NCBI RefSeq assembly: GCF_043290135.1
Contig: NC_134700.1
Span: 83,122,500 to 83,186,499, forward strand
Length of the DNA: 64,000 nt
Direction of reading: 5' to 3'
From: Rhipicephalus microplus
Lineage: Eukaryota; Arthropoda; Arachnida; Ixodida; Ixodidae
In this document: in pieces, positions 10,871-24,402 of the stretch
Layout: each line of letters starts with the position of its first letter
Position numbering within the stretch: position 1 is the first letter of the stretch
Position numbers and translations under genes: made by a program
The notes under the pieces: model-generated
Told to the model about the DNA's origin: nothing
Database searches by the model: none
Seen by the model: only the letters and a program-made list of their open reading frames with translations

Positions 10871-12889
10871 GGCATCAGCGCGGTCTGAAAATGTTAGTAA
10901 GTGGATGCTTCGCTGTCAAATTACGAAAAAGATATGTGCACGTCATAAGTGTACCAGCAAACCCCTTTGAATGATTAGCTAATCAATGCACAATACAAAA
11001 CCAGTGATACATCTCTGACCCGTAAAACTCTGACTTACAAAGATAGACGTCAAGACCACGTACAAAGATCTTCAGAAGTTTCCAGGCCGCTATCCCTTGT
11101 AATGCAATGGTATAGCGGCCTGGGAACATTAGAACACCTTCGTGCGTACGCAGTATCAGCAGTACATGGGGAAGAAAAATCGTAGTTGAAATTTGTGCGG
11201 TAAAATTATATTGGAAACGTCAAAAAAATTTGTGGGCAGCTTGCACTAGTGGCACAAGGCTAGCGAAGAAACGAAGATGATGGCCACTTGGCTAGTCCAG
11301 TATTGTCTCCGGCACACCAAGAATTATTCGTGTTCCGAGCCTTCGGGAAACGCGTCGTGAAGCATGCGAGGCCCAGCAAACGCTTCTCAATATTTTGCAC
11401 CGAGCCACCGAGCCTATGACCTAGCTGCCCAGCTGTGCTCAGCGCACAGACGCTCGCGTCCGTGGCAGACGCAGAGCGCGTCGCCTCGGCTTGACGCCGT
11501 GCCGCCTTTGCTGTACTGCATACGTTGCACAATGTTCCCGTCTAGCCGCCGCATAGAGCCACAAACTTTCTTTTTAGCGAACCTCCCCGTCCTTACAAGC
11601 TTCAGAAAAAGGTTACAACTGCGTGAATGAGACGCCACGTAAGAAACAAACTCGCACACTCGAAGCGCAACGTGTGTGTGTGCATCTTTCTATGTTTGTT
11701 GCATGGTGTCTTATTCGCGCAAGTGTAACCGTTTTCTGAAAAAATGACCCAACAAGCCCAACAACATGTCATTCAACAAGCTTCGCTTGAAAACGTGCCT
11801 CACCTGTTATCTCACGCACGAAAACGCCGACGCAGCCGACGTTGACGAAAGCGACGAAAGCTTCCCGCTGTCAGTCATGAATGGGCTTGTCGCTGGGTGG
11901 ATGGTGTTTATGACAGTACGGCTGAAGAAAAATAATCGCGTAAGGTGTGTTGAATAAATTGTTTTTATGTATATATAACATACCAGATTTGGGCGTATAA
12001 TTATTATTTTGTAAAAACGATTCTGTTGCAATGATTATAACTGTTCTTTTTTTGCGCTTGCGTCCTCTGACGTTTGGTGAGAGCACTAGTTCGTTACGTA
12101 GTCGTGACGCACTTCCTGAAGCCAGGTTTCGCGGAGTGTCCTCTCTTGTCTTTTTCTTTCTCTATGATCATGCCGCATGTTGCGCTGGTTGCCGCCGGGC
12201 CGCGCCGATGGACGCTGATAGCGTAAGTTGCGCCTGGCGTCGGCGGACTATAGAGTGCTCGCGTTTTGATAACGTAGCGTCGCTGTGTCCAGCGTGAGTG
12301 AACGTCAACGCTACATTGGAGTATAGTGGGCCCTTCATGATAAGCTGCGGCCGTTTGGCTAGTTCCACATATAACAAATTTGGTGTTACTTGATGTCAAT
12401 TGGTGACGAAAGTATATGACTGGTGGAAACGTGATAGTCCCCACACGCGTGTCAATGACAACATACCGCGCTCATACCGTGCTCGCGGCCGTTTCGGTAG
12501 CTCTAAATATACTAAATTCGGTATCAATTGACATGAATAGATGACGAAGGTAAACAACACATCCAAACTTGAACATCACCACACGTAAGTCATGTACGGC
12601 ATCATTTACATCAACCTCGTAACATTGTGCTGATTTTAAATTGACATATAGACCTTTCTCAGACCTGCTTCGCATGTCATCGATTCCAGCTGTACGTGGA
12701 CCCTCACATTTTTTGTGTGTGTGTTCATGTGTTGGAAGCAGCTTGCTTAGTGTTCCCTGTGATTTAGTACGATTCTTTGGTGCACGCTTGTGTGACAGAT
12801 GTTTTTTTTAGTGGTGTTAATAAACCTCGTGCTTTTATCTGGAAAGCTTCCAAGAGTTCTCGAACACTGGTGTCTCTGCTTTTCCTCCA
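10871..12889. other. Upstream flank of the THAP gene, no further gene recognised
   Basis: Several short ORFs on both strands lack family motifs. A hairpin-forming inverted repeat lies at about 11078-11126 (TTCCAGGCCGCTAT and its complement, ~20-bp loop). The THAP promoter should lie just above 10870, but I see no clear TATA box. An AATAAA at about 12825 is unassigned. Confidence 0.4.
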
Positions 12890-14110
12890 CCTCCTCCTCC
12901 GCCTCCGCATCATAATCATCATCATTATCCTCACTACCATCATCAGCCTTAATATGTCCACTGCAGGACAAAAGCCTCTCCCATGTTCCGCCAGTTAACT
13001 CAGTCCTGTGCTTGTTGCTGCCAATTAATTAACGCAAACTTCTTAATCTCATCTACCCACCTAACTTTCTGTCTCCCTCTAACCCACTTACCTTCTCTGG
13101 GAATCCAGCCCCGCCGCGGTGGTACTCGGCTGCTGACCCGCAGGTCGCGGGATCAAATCCCGGCTGCGGCGGCTGCATTTCCGTTGGAGGCGGAAATGTT
13201 GTAGGCCCGTGTGCTCAGATTTGGGTGCACGTTAAAGAACCCCCGGTGGTCAAAATTTCCGGAGCCCTCCATTACGGCGTCTCTCATAATCATATGGTGG
13301 TTTTAGGACGTTAAACCCCACATATCTATCTTCTCTAGGAATCCAGTTATTTACTTTTAATGACCAGCGGTTATCCTGTCTACGCGCTACATGTTCAGCC
13401 TATGTCAATTTCCCCTTCTTGATCTAAACTATGATATCCTTAACCCCCCTTTGTTCCCTAATCTACTCTGCTCTCTTGTCTCTTAAGGTTACACCTACCA
13501 TTTTTCTTTCCATTGCTCGCTGCGTCGTCCTCAATTGAAGCTGAACCCTCTTTGTAAGTCTTCAGGTTTCTGCTCCGTAGCTAAGTACCAGCAAAGTACA
13601 GCTGTTATATACCTCCTCTTGAGGGACAGTGGCAATCTACCTATCATAATTTGAGAGTGCTTTCCAAATGTGCTCCACCCCATTCTTATTATTCTAGTTA
13701 CTTCAATCTTGTGGTTCGGCGCCACGGCTATTACCTGTCCTAAGTAGACATAGTCTTTTTTTTTTACATCTTCAGTTGCACTATTACCCATCTCGATGCG
13801 CTGCTTTCTTCCGAGGTTGATGTACATTACTTTCGTTTTCTGCAGATTAATTTTAGGAACTATGTTTCTCATCTCCTTGTCTAATTCAGTAATCATGAGT
13901 TGCCATTCATCCCCTGAGTTATATACTCAGCAATACAACTTCATCGGCGAAGCGCAGGTTACTAAGGTACGCTCTATTAACTCTTACCCCTAACTGTTTC
14001 CATTCTAGGCCTCTGAAAACTTCCTGTATATAGGTACGCGGTAAATAGCAATGGGGAGATTGTATTCCCCTGCTTTACACCCTTCTTGATAGTCTGAATT
14101 TTATTCACAT
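12890..14110 (-). mobile_element. RTE-like non-LTR retrotransposon, 5'-truncated, inactive
   Basis: On the minus strand 13896-13531 encodes the end of the reverse transcriptase and post-RT region: INLQKTKVMYINLG, then YVYLGQVIAV, RRYITAVLCWYLATE and LATEQKPEDL. This matches the YLG, YGAETW and C-terminal segment of RTE/BovB-type polymerases that are abundant in ticks. Further 3' on the minus strand, 13490-12960 corresponds to the WAGH/WIPREGKR-type tail, now broken by stops. The element ends at 12900-12945 in a CAT/ATG trinucleotide tail, as RTE elements do. Roughly the last third of the element is present. A SINE interrupts it at 13109-13329. No 5' part (endonuclease) is visible. Confidence 0.75.
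13109..13329 (+). repeat. tRNA-derived SINE copy inserted in the RTE element
   Basis: This is the same SINE as in the 5' array, from CCCCGCCGCGGTGG to CCCCACATATCTAT. It lacks about a dozen bases of box A (CGGTGGTACTCGG instead of GGTCTAGTGGCTAAGGTACTCGG). It is flanked by CTTCTCTGGGAATCCAG (13092-13108) and CTTCTCTAGGAATCCAG (13330-13346), a 17-bp target-site duplication with one difference. Insertion was therefore LINE-style, and later than the RTE copy. Confidence 0.92.
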
Positions 14111-15308
14111 GCGGTTCAAACTTTTGTGAATTATAGTAATCCGGCAAATGTGCCTCATGAAAGTGAACATTGCCTGCAAAAATGCAACACTATTACCTTT
14201 TAGGGGCAGCTCGTGTTGCCGCGCACGCTCATTCACGCACCCTAATCCTCGGCTGGCCGATATACATCATGCAGCGCCTCCTAAATAGAAGAGGCACTGC
14301 ATACATATTGCCTCCGGATAGCGGAAATTCGTCGACAACACTGGTGGCACGTTTCGCGTATCACTACAGTGCCTAGTATATTTTAGGTACTATATTAACA
14401 TTTTACGTGTTTCTCGCTGCAGCCACTTTTTGTTCCCACCATTTAGTATACGTGGGCAAAGCCGAGATAGCTTCCGTGGAGCAGAAAAAACAAGTGGCAT
14501 GCCGTGCCTCTTTGCAACCTTTCTTGAGGTTGTGTGAAATCCAGTGATTATGCAGTACGACTTCAGCTTTCGTCGTTCTCCGCTCTTGCTCAACCCCAGT
14601 ACTGTTGTGTTCACATTTGAACTTCTAGAAGAGCGACTTGGCTGTGGCGTTAAGAAGCAAGCGAGAGAAACCAGCCAAGGTCAATCGATTCCATTGGTTT
14701 TGAAAACCCTTCTGCGGGCGCGGGAGCACGAACTGTCACCAAATACTAAAGATGGGGAGCATCCGCTGGCCCAATGCAATTCACACAATTCTGAGCCGTA
14801 TCTGAATAAAATTCAGGTTCTGAGGAGAAGCATGCAGGAACACCCACTGCTCGCACTGTCGGAAGTTTTTTTACATAAAATCATGAGGTTCATTATGCAT
14901 TGGGTACATTTCTTTTTTGCTTTCGTAGGCAGAGAGTACATTCTTAGGTCGCAGGTTTTGATTAAGACGTTCAATACGGAATGATAATGGGCGTACGCAG
15001 AGTTCCCCTTCAAGGGTGTGGGGATGATTCGTCTTAGCGCCCCCCTCCCTATTATGTCGATACTTTGCGCCCCCCCTCGAGTCTCAGCGCCACCCTTTCC
15101 TATTTTGTCAGCGCATGTGTCAAACTTCGCGCCCCTCTTAGGTAATTAGGGGAGGTCGCCCACCCCCTGCCCCACTCTTGCTCACGCCTAGAAAACGATG
15201 TAAAACTATAAAGCAGGATTTCCATGGTTTTCGGTGGACCAGCCGAAACGTCAGTCCGACTATACCGTGCAAAAGCAACGTGCGTCGTACTGTCGTACTC
15301 TATTTTTT

Positions 15309-15310
<2 letters not shown>
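14111..15310. other. Interval with no gene recognised
   Basis: A plus-strand frame at about 14544-14984 is open but shows no domain. The stretch 14990-15180 is C-rich with repeated GCGCCCCCC motifs and looks like repeat-derived sequence. Confidence 0.4.

Positions 15311-15382
<72 letters not shown>
15311..15382. repeat. (TA)n microsatellite
   Basis: About 36 TA units, directly followed by TAAAAATTCTG and the PLE-like 3' region. Alternating IY frames across it are artefacts. Confidence 0.97.
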
Positions 15383-16279
<897 letters not shown>

Positions 16280-16379
16280 TACGTGGTGGAGGTGGATTTT
16301 CGGTCCTCGGTCCTCTCCCACTTCGCTCGACTCCCCGGAGCTGCGTTCGGGCCGCCGATTGCCCCCACTGTCTGTCAGC

Positions 16380-17650
16380 ATGTCACAGAACGAGCCTGCC
16401 GGCGTGGCTGCCATCCCTGCTGCCATCTCTGCGCCGCCGTCTTCAGCCGCGCCTCCTGTTTACATACACAGCCACCTGCGTAATCCCCCTCTCTTCGCTG
16501 GTCTTCGCGGGGAAGACGTGGAGGACTGGCTCGATGAGTACAGCCGCGTGAGAGTTGCTAATCACTGGGGCAATAGCCCCAAGCCCCGTTTCGTCTCTTT
16601 CTACTTGACCGGTGTGGCGAAGACATGGTATTTCAACCACTTCATTGACTTACCCGACTGGACGACCATCCAGCACCAGCTGCGACATGTTTTTGGGGCA
16701 CCGGCCATTCGTTCCGCCATCGCGAAGAGGACCCTTGATACTCGCCGACAACATCCCGGTGAATCTTACACTTCCTACATTGAGGATGTCCTTTCACTGT
16801 GCCGGCGTGTCAATTTATCTATGCCAGAATCGGACAAAGTACGCCACATCTTGAAAGGCATTGGACCTGTTTCTTTTAATGCCCTCGCTGCGCAAAATCC
16901 AGCTAGCATCGCTGACGTCGTCACGACATGCCAGCGCCTTGATTCGCTGGACTCCGTTCGTCTCCAACTAGACATTGGCGACCACCACTCCACGTCCCAT
17001 GTCCATCTGCGTGACCTCATCCGAGACATATACGAGAAGAATCGTGGTCTATGGGCTTCACACCTCCTTCACCGCCTTCAACACAGTCTTCTGGAATTCT
17101 TTTGCGTGACCGCATCAGGGATGAACTTACATTCCTGACCGGTCCTGATCTCGTACAACCACCTGTTTTTCGCCCCATATCAACCTACGCTCAAGTCTCT
17201 GCCGCGCCTCCGAGCAACGTACATGGGACATTGCCGCAACCATCCTACGCGTCGGTTGCTGCCGCTCCCCCGGTGAACTACTGTTCGATGCCACCTGAGC
17301 GGCCCATCTGAGCGTGCAATCTCCAGGTGCCCCTAACGCCTTCTACTCACCACCCTGGCACTCGTCCCGTTCTGTCTACTATTACTGCGGCTATCGCGGC
17401 CACATACCTCGTTTCTGCCGAAAGCGCCAGCAAAATGAGCGTCGGGGTTACGACATGCGTGAACGACATACTTCGTACTATCAAGGCCAACGCCATTCAT
17501 CACTTCCGCACCGGTCTCCCATTCCGCCCGCATCGAGTGCACCTCGGAACAGCCGGTACTCCAGACGCCATTCACCTTCACCCTTTCACCGCTCCTCCTC
17601 CCCACTTCAGCCTGCCTCATTCGCCACAGCCAGTCATTCGGAAAACTAAG
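16380..17650 (+). pseudogene. Gypsy-1 gag
   Basis: It starts at ATG 16380 (MSQNEPAG). The first ~220 codons show the retrotransposon Gag fold pattern: PPLFAGLRGEDVEDWL, AKTWYFNHF, YIEDVLSLC, DKVRHILKGI. A frameshift near 17045 moves to 17051-17311 (RPISTYAQV, SYASVAAAP), and another to 17314-17649. The last part holds a nucleocapsid knuckle, YYYCGYRGHIPRFC, whose first Cys has become Tyr, followed by an Arg/Ser/Pro-rich tail. The product would form the particle shell and bind RNA; as it stands it is broken. Confidence 0.8.
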
Positions 17651-17734
17651 TGATGCAATTTCTGGGGAGAAAGGGGAACTTCATTCCAAATTAGGACTGA
17701 TGCTCCTCCACCAGGCTCGTGCAACGTCATTCAT

Positions 17735-20700
17735 GTGGTAGTGGAAGGAGTGTACGTAGATGCTCTCGTGGACACGGGTGCAGCATTTTCTGTTATGCGT
17801 GTTGATTTAGGCCAACGTCTGAAAACAAGTGATGACCCCTTACGATGGACCCAGATTGGTCGCTGCACAGGGGTATACCACTCGCCTTTCCGCTTTCTGT
17901 ACAGCCCGCGTTTTTATTGATGGTATCCGACACTAAATTCAGTTCATTGTCCTGGCTGACTGCTCTCACCAATTAATTTTAAGGTGGGATTTTCTTTCTT
18001 CTGCTTCCGCAACTATTTGCTGTTGCCAACGCGTCGTCAACCTCACCGACACGGACTGCACGCTCAATGAGAACCCCCAGAGACGACTTCGTTTGACAGC
18101 TGCGGAAGATACCGAATTACCACCAGGTCAAGAGCGAATCGTAACTATTACCTCAAAGACATCGACCATGGCGACGTCTTGGTCTCACCATCATTTAGCT
18201 GCGTCGATAAAAGTGTCATTCTTGCTTCCGGAGTAGTTTGTTTACTCAATGGTTCAGCACTTGTCGCCGCTGTGAATACATCAGAAAAAATTCTACTTCC
18301 TCAGAACACCACGGTGGCCTGCGTGACGGATTCCAAGCCTGCGTGTATCGTGCCACTTCATGCCACCTCCTCCAATGACACCCCAGTGGTGAGCCTGCTT
18401 CTTCCGCCTTTAGTGCAGCCATTAGCGATGACTTGACACCTTCACAAATGCAACAGCTGCTTGCTTTATTTAAGAAACACGCAAGTTCCTTCGATGTTTG
18501 CTCCTTGACGTTGGGCCGCACTACTACTACCACACATCGAATCCACACAGTCGGAACATCTGTTGTACGCCACCGGCCCTACCGCATGTCTCCTGCTGAG
18601 AGAAAAATTATCGAAGAAAACGTAGCTGACATGCTGAAATGAGAGGTAATTAGCCCCTCATCTAGCCCTTGGTCGTCACCTGGGGTTCTTGTTTGTAACA
18701 AGGGTGGCTCCGTGCGCTTTTGCGTTGATTACAGGGCGCTCAACAAAATCACTCGCAAGGATCTGTACCGAATGCCTCGGATTGACGACGCCCTTAATTC
18801 TCTACAAGGCGCGAAATATTTTTCCAGCTTCGACCTGCGTTCCGGATACTGGCAAATTCCTATGCACAAAGAGGATAAAGAGAAAACGGCATTGGCGACC
18901 CCCGACAGGCTATATGAATTCAACGTTATGCCTTTCGGGCTGTGTAACGCGCCCGCTACAATTGAATGCATGATCGATACCCTGCTGTGCGGTCTCAAAT
19001 GGAAGACCTGCCTCTGCTACTTCGACGACATCGTCATTTTTTCGTCAACGTTTCCTGAGCCCCTACAACGTTTGGATGACGTTCGGACATGTCTTGCCAC
19101 CGCTGGTCTCCAACGCAACACAAAAAAATGCCGTTTCACCACAAAACCTATCAACGTTTTGAGCCCCGTCGTGACAAAAGACGGAATTCGGCTGGATCCG
19201 GACAAAATTTGTACGGTGCTTCGCTTTCCGCGCCCCGAAAGACTGAAGGAGTTGCGAAATTTTCTTGGTCTCGCCTCCTATTTTCGCCGTTTTATACGCA
19301 ACTTCGCATCAAAAGCGGCTCCACTGCACCAGTTTTTTGCTTCCGACGTGCCCTTTCTGTTGTCGGGAGAATGTCAAACAGCATTTGACCTTTTAAAGTG
19401 TGCCTTCACGTCCGAACCTGTACTCCGTCACATTGATGAGGCCGCACCGACTATCCTACATACGGACGCTAGCGGCCATGGTATAGGGGCTGTTCTGCTC
19501 CAACGTGGCACCTTTTCACAAAAGAGAGCCGTTGCATATACCAGTTGAGTTGTAACTGCGACCGAGAAGAACTATACCATAACTGAGCAGGAGTGCTTGG
19601 CTGTGGTCTGGTCAGTGCAAACGTTCCGTCCCTATCTCGACGGCCATGATTTTACGATTGTTACGGACCACTACGCCCTATGGTGGCTTTCCACGCTGAA
19701 GAACTTGTCTAGACACTTGGGTCGCTGGATTCTACGTTTACAAGTGTATGACTTCGATATCACTTACAAATCAGGTAGAAAACACCAAGACGCCGACGCG
19801 CTTTCGCGCTGCCTGCTACCAAATACCCAACTCAGCATCGGTCAAAGTTCGGCCATCACTTCTACTGCAGCGTCCGCGTTCGCCTCGATAGACCAGCTAT
19901 TCTCGGATGACTAGCGCGCGTTTCACTCCTGCCAGTTGTCTTATCCGTACTGTGGGCGTATTATGGACCAGCTCTCAGGAGCTTTTCATCCACCTTACGT
20001 GCGAAATCGTCCTCAACTCTTGCGATTTTAGCTGGAGAATGGAGTTCTGTACCGTCACATCTGCCACCTAGATGGTCAACGCTGGGTTCCCGCGCTAACA
20101 CGGCCCCTTCGACTTGACGTGCTTAAAACCTTCCACTATGATTTGACTGCCGGACATCTTGGTATTCAAAAAACTTACGACCGCATTTGAAGTCGCTTCT
20201 ACTGGCCTGATATTTCTACAAGCATCACGCGCTACGTCGGTTCCTGTGTCCCGTGCCAGCGACCTAAAATCCGAACTGCACCGGCCGGGCTTTTGCAGCC
20301 AATTCCGTGCCCCACAACGCCATTTGAGGTTGTAGGTATCAACCTTTACGGCCCTCTTCATGTCACATCTACTGGCAAACGATGGATAGTGAGCGCAGTC
20401 GACCACTTGACACGCTACGTGGAGACTACGTCTGTATCAATTGCCTCTGCTTCAGAAGTTGCCGACTTCGTTCTGCACGCCATCAATCTGCGCCATGGCG
20501 TCCCTCGTATAATGCTGAGTGACCGTGGAAGGGTGTTCCTGTCAGAAGTGCTAAATGAAGTATTGCGCGCCTCTGGAATAACACACAAGACAGCTTCAAG
20601 CTACCACCCTCAGACCAACAGTCTCACCGAGAGGTTTCACCGTACTCTTCCTGATATGATAGCCGTCTACATCAGTCCAGACCACAAGAACTGGAATACT

Positions 20701-21134
20701 CTTCTGCCATTCCTCACCTTTGCCTGCAACGTGGCCGTTTAGCGCACCACTGGATTCTCGCCGTTCTACCTTGTTTATGGACGTTCCCAACTTTCGTCCT
20801 CGACGTTTCTTTTTTCGACAGTGACGCCAACTCATCCCCGTCTTCCAGCGAGGAAAACATTTCAAGACTAGCCCGGTGTCGTGATTGTGCTCACATCAAC
20901 ACGGAAGCGTGACAGCAAGATCGAAAAGTCATTTATGACGCATCCCATCGCCTTGTATTCTTTCGACCTGGTGACGAGGTGCTCCTATTCACACCTATTC
21001 GTACACCCGGTCTGTGTGACAAGTTTCAGCCACACTTCATCAGGCCTTACATAGTTGTTGAGCAGATTTCGCCCATTAATTATCGTGTGACCCCACTTGT
21101 CGTCCCAACAGACCGCCGTCAGCGCACAACAAAG

Positions 21135-21137
<3 letters not shown>
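17735..21137 (+). pseudogene. Gypsy-1 pol (protease, RT, RNase H, integrase)
   Basis: Protease: DALVDTGAAFSVM at about 17758-17800 (DTGA active site). RT: FCVDYRALNKIT, FSSFDLRSGYWQI, MPFGLCNAPAT and the catalytic YFDDIVIFS at about 19020. RNase H: ILHTDASGHGIGAVL, then [20 protein letters not shown] and DADALSRCL (to 19830). Integrase: the HHCC knuckle is represented by TAGHLGI...CVPCQR (20145-20260), and the DDE core by GINLYGPLH, SDRGRVF and PQTNSLTERFHR. Several premature stops occur, including TGA 18640-18642 and TAG 19912-19914. RT catalytic residues are intact, but the polyprotein cannot be read through. Confidence 0.88.

Positions 21138-21227
<90 letters not shown>
21137..21227. repeat. 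(TA)n microsatellite replacing the Gypsy-1 3' end
   Basis: About 45 TA units start inside the C-terminal pol sequence and end at GCGACGCTTCC. Confidence 0.97.
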
Positions 21228-21230
<3 letters not shown>

Positions 21231-21313
21231 ACGCTTCCTGGCTGAATGGGGGAAAGGAAGATGAGGAAGACGAAGGGTCAGAATAAACTGGTGTCCAGAC
21301 TGACGCCATCGCC

Positions 21314-21316
<3 letters not shown>

Positions 21317-21368
<52 letters not shown>
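21317..21368. repeat. (TA)n microsatellite
   Basis: About 26 TA units. It is separated from the previous array by ~90 bp of unassigned sequence containing GGAATAAACT-like text at about 21280. Confidence 0.97.
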
Positions 21369-21372
<4 letters not shown>

Positions 21373-21514
21373 CTCTGTGGTGTGGTGACAGCGGTCTGTT
21401 GGGGGACGACAAGTGGGGTCACACGATAATTAACGGGCGAAGTCTGCTCGACAACTATGTAAGGCCTAATGAAGTGTGGCTGAAACGTTGTTGTTTCTTC
21501 TTTTGTTGTTGTTT

Positions 21515-22385
21515 TTTCTTTTTATTAATGACGTTGCAGACGTAGCCGATGTAAAAATCAGACTGTTCGCAGATGATTGTATCCTGTACCAGCGAATAGA
21601 CACCTACCAGGATCATTTAAAACTAGATGATTTGCTAAAAAAGGTCGAAACCTGGTGTCGAGAGTGGCAAATGGAAATAAATACTGAGAAAACTGTCGCC
21701 ATATCAATTACAAAGAAAAAAACGAGAACAAGTTTTTCGTATTCGCTGGGAAATGTCCCACTTCGCAACGTCGCTGCCTGCGATTATCTAGGCATCTTGA
21801 TATCGTCCGACTTAAATTGGACTGCGCATGTCGAACATATTACAAAGAAGGCACTCGGCAGGTTATTTTTTTCTTAAGCGAATCCTTCGTCATTCGACCC
21901 CCCAAACAAAACTTTTAGCGTATACCATGCTTATCCGCCCAATCCTCGAATATGCGAGTGTGGCCTGTTTCCCCTTCACAAACAAACATGCAGCCGCGCT
22001 TGAAAGAATACAACGTAAAGCAGTCCGTTTTATCTATAACCGTTATAGGCGTACCAACTCACCTACTGCTCTTTTGATAAGAGCGGATCTGCCCACCCTG
22101 GCGAGCCGCGCCAAGCTTCATAGCCTGAGATTTTTGTATCTGGTGCTACACAACTCTTTGAAAATAAATCAAGCTAATTATGTTAAGGTTAACAGTAAGC
22201 GCCAAACACGAAATAAACATTGTCACACACTTGATGAGTATCCCTTCAAGAACAATGTTTTTGGCCACTCTTTCTTTCCGCGAGCCATATGCGCTTGGAA
22301 TGCACTGCACCCCACCGTGTTGACACAGCCGACAGTTGACGAATTTGTTAATCGAGCGAGTGAATGTGTGCTGTCTTTTATTTAG
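21515..22385 (+). pseudogene. CR1/jockey-type LINE reverse transcriptase, 3' fragment
   Basis: Two overlapping frames (21476-21877 and 21828-22385) join by one frameshift near 21850-21870. Seen in order: FINDV, the catalytic IRLFADDCILY (FADD box), WQMEINTEKT, CDYLGILIS, RPILEYAS, ALERIQRKAVRFI and the C-terminal YPFKNNVFGHSFFPRAICAWNAL. This is the FADD-to-C-terminus third of a CR1/jockey-like polymerase; the endonuclease and RT N-terminus are absent, typical of a 5'-truncated insertion. The AT-rich 3' UTR runs to about 22660, where a (TA)n array begins. Exact clade was not resolved. Confidence 0.8.
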
Positions 22386-22657
22386 CCGTGATTTCCTGAA
22401 TTGATGATGTCGCAAGTTTTAACACTGTCTGTACAATTTCGTTTTGTATTTGTTTCTTGCTTGCCCCAGCATTTCATCTAATGTTTTTATTCAGAAAGAC
22501 TCTTTGCCTATCACTACGGCGAATTTTGCACATGTTTGAGATATTCGCTTCAAATTTCAAGTGCTTGCAACATGTATTTTTAGTCTGTGTATTGCCTGTT
22601 TTAACTATGTACAATGTGACACCACTCCTGTAATGATCCCATCACGGGATTGACAGT

Positions 22658-22766
<109 letters not shown>

Positions 22767-22830
22767 TGAATACGTTTTTCCAATGGGTCCAACGTAAACG
22801 TACTTGGGTAGAGTAGGAACACAGCCTAGT

Positions 22831-22940
22831 GGTTGTCTTAATTTCATTACCAATGGTTTCGACCGGATATATATAGTTCGCAAACTCTACCGAAGACTGG
22901 TCCACCTGTCGAAACCGTTGGTAATAAAATTAAGACAACC
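22831..22940. repeat. Inverted repeat, 33-bp arms
   Basis: Left arm 22831-22863 (GGTTGTCTTAATTTC...) and right arm 22908-22940 (...AATTAAGACAACC) match at 31 of 33 positions. A 44-bp spacer contains TATATATAG. It lies between the (TA)n array and the Gypsy-5 fragment. It could be a fold-back remnant or a small palindromic repeat. Confidence 0.8.
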
Positions 22941-23557
22941 AATACGGTACCAATTGGTTGCCAGCGGTGTGATATCACCAGTTATGGCAGCAGAATGGGC
23001 AACGCCAGTGGTTCCAGTTGTTAAGACTGATGGGTCCATTCGACTGTGTGGAGATTTTCGCCCGACAGTGAACACGACTACAGTGACTGAACAGTACCCA
23101 CTACCTCGTGCGGATAACATCTCTGCGTGACTGAATGACGGTGGAGTATTTAGTAGACTGGATTTAACTCAAGCGTACAACCAGCTTTCCTGGACGACGA
23201 GGCTAAGAAGCTGACAGCCACTCACAAGAGCCTATTTTCTTCAATAGGCTTATTTTTGGGATTAGCTCAGCTACGGCTATCTTCCAGAGGCATATGGATT
23301 TCTTATTCAAGGATCTCCCGGCTGTACAAGCCTATCGGGATGACATAATAGTGACTGAGAAGCACAATGACACCACAGTGCTAAAGCAAGTCTTGCTGCG
23401 CTTACGGAACTTAGGCTAAACATCAAGAAATGCAAAGTCAGACAAGAAGAAGTCACCTTCCTTGGACATCGAGTTGATGCTTATGGGTTCAAACCAAAGG
23501 ATGATAACATTGAAGCAGTTCTTCAAGCACCGGTCCTCAAGTCAGTGAGTGAACTGA

Positions 23558-23716
23558 TTGATATGTTGGGTTTAACGTCCCAAAACCACCTTATGGTTAT
23601 GAGAGACGCCGTAGTGGAGGGCTCCGGAAATTCTGACCACCTGTTGTTTGTTAACGTGCCCCTAAGTTTGAGCACACGGGCCTACACCATTTCCGCCTCC
23701 ATCGGAAATGCAGCCC
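23558..23716 (-). repeat. SINE fragment, antisense, inside Gypsy-5
   Basis: Complement of the SINE 3' two-thirds, from the tail (GTTTAACGTCCC...) to GGAAATGCAGCC. The tRNA head is missing. It sits exactly where the RT-RNase H connection of Gypsy-5 was deleted and is read through in the chimaeric open frame 23545-23973. No target-site duplication is visible. Confidence 0.85.
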
Positions 23717-24402
23717 AGAACTTTGTCCAAAGCGCCCAGAACTTTGGATTTCGCTCCAGAACTTTGTCCAAAGCGGAAAAAGGCTTCTCCCAGCTGGAAA
23801 AGGAAGCATTGGCCCTTGTACTAGGCGTGACGAGATTTAAAGACTACTTACATGGCAATATCTTTGTTTTGGTGACCGACCATAAATCACTGACTGGTTT
23901 GTTTAATTCAAGAAAAGCCATTCCTCCCATGGCTGCGGAAAGGATTCAGAGGTGGGCTCTTGGACAATTATAATTACACATTACCGTATCGCAGAGGATC
24001 CGAAAACTCGAATGCCTTAAGTCACCTGCCATTACCGAAAACACTACTTAATACCAGCACAGAAAATCCGCCAGAGTCTGATCCGTTACCGCCGCATGCC
24101 AGTGAAGGAGGGCAAGTATCCAGCGGAGCTTTTGCTGGGGTATCAAATGCGAACCGTAAACTCGACTGCATTCTGCCGACCACAGATGCGGTTAGAGCAA
24201 AGCCATGCAACGATGCAGAATATCGATGGCCGGTAGGACAGCGTGTTTGAACACGAACGTTGCGGCCATGAAAAAGGTGAATACCAGGTATCGTGCGGGA
24301 GCATCAGGGCAAGCGCAGGATCACAGTGGACACAACTGAGGAAACGGAACGGCAGCATTTTGACCAAGTGCGACGGTGGGACGTTTCAGTTGACGAATCG
24401 TG

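Noticed and set aside
20742..21137. An envelope gene making a Gypsy element an errantivirus-like retrovirus
   Set aside because: No Gypsy copy here has an ORF with signal peptide and membrane segment between pol and the 3' LTR.
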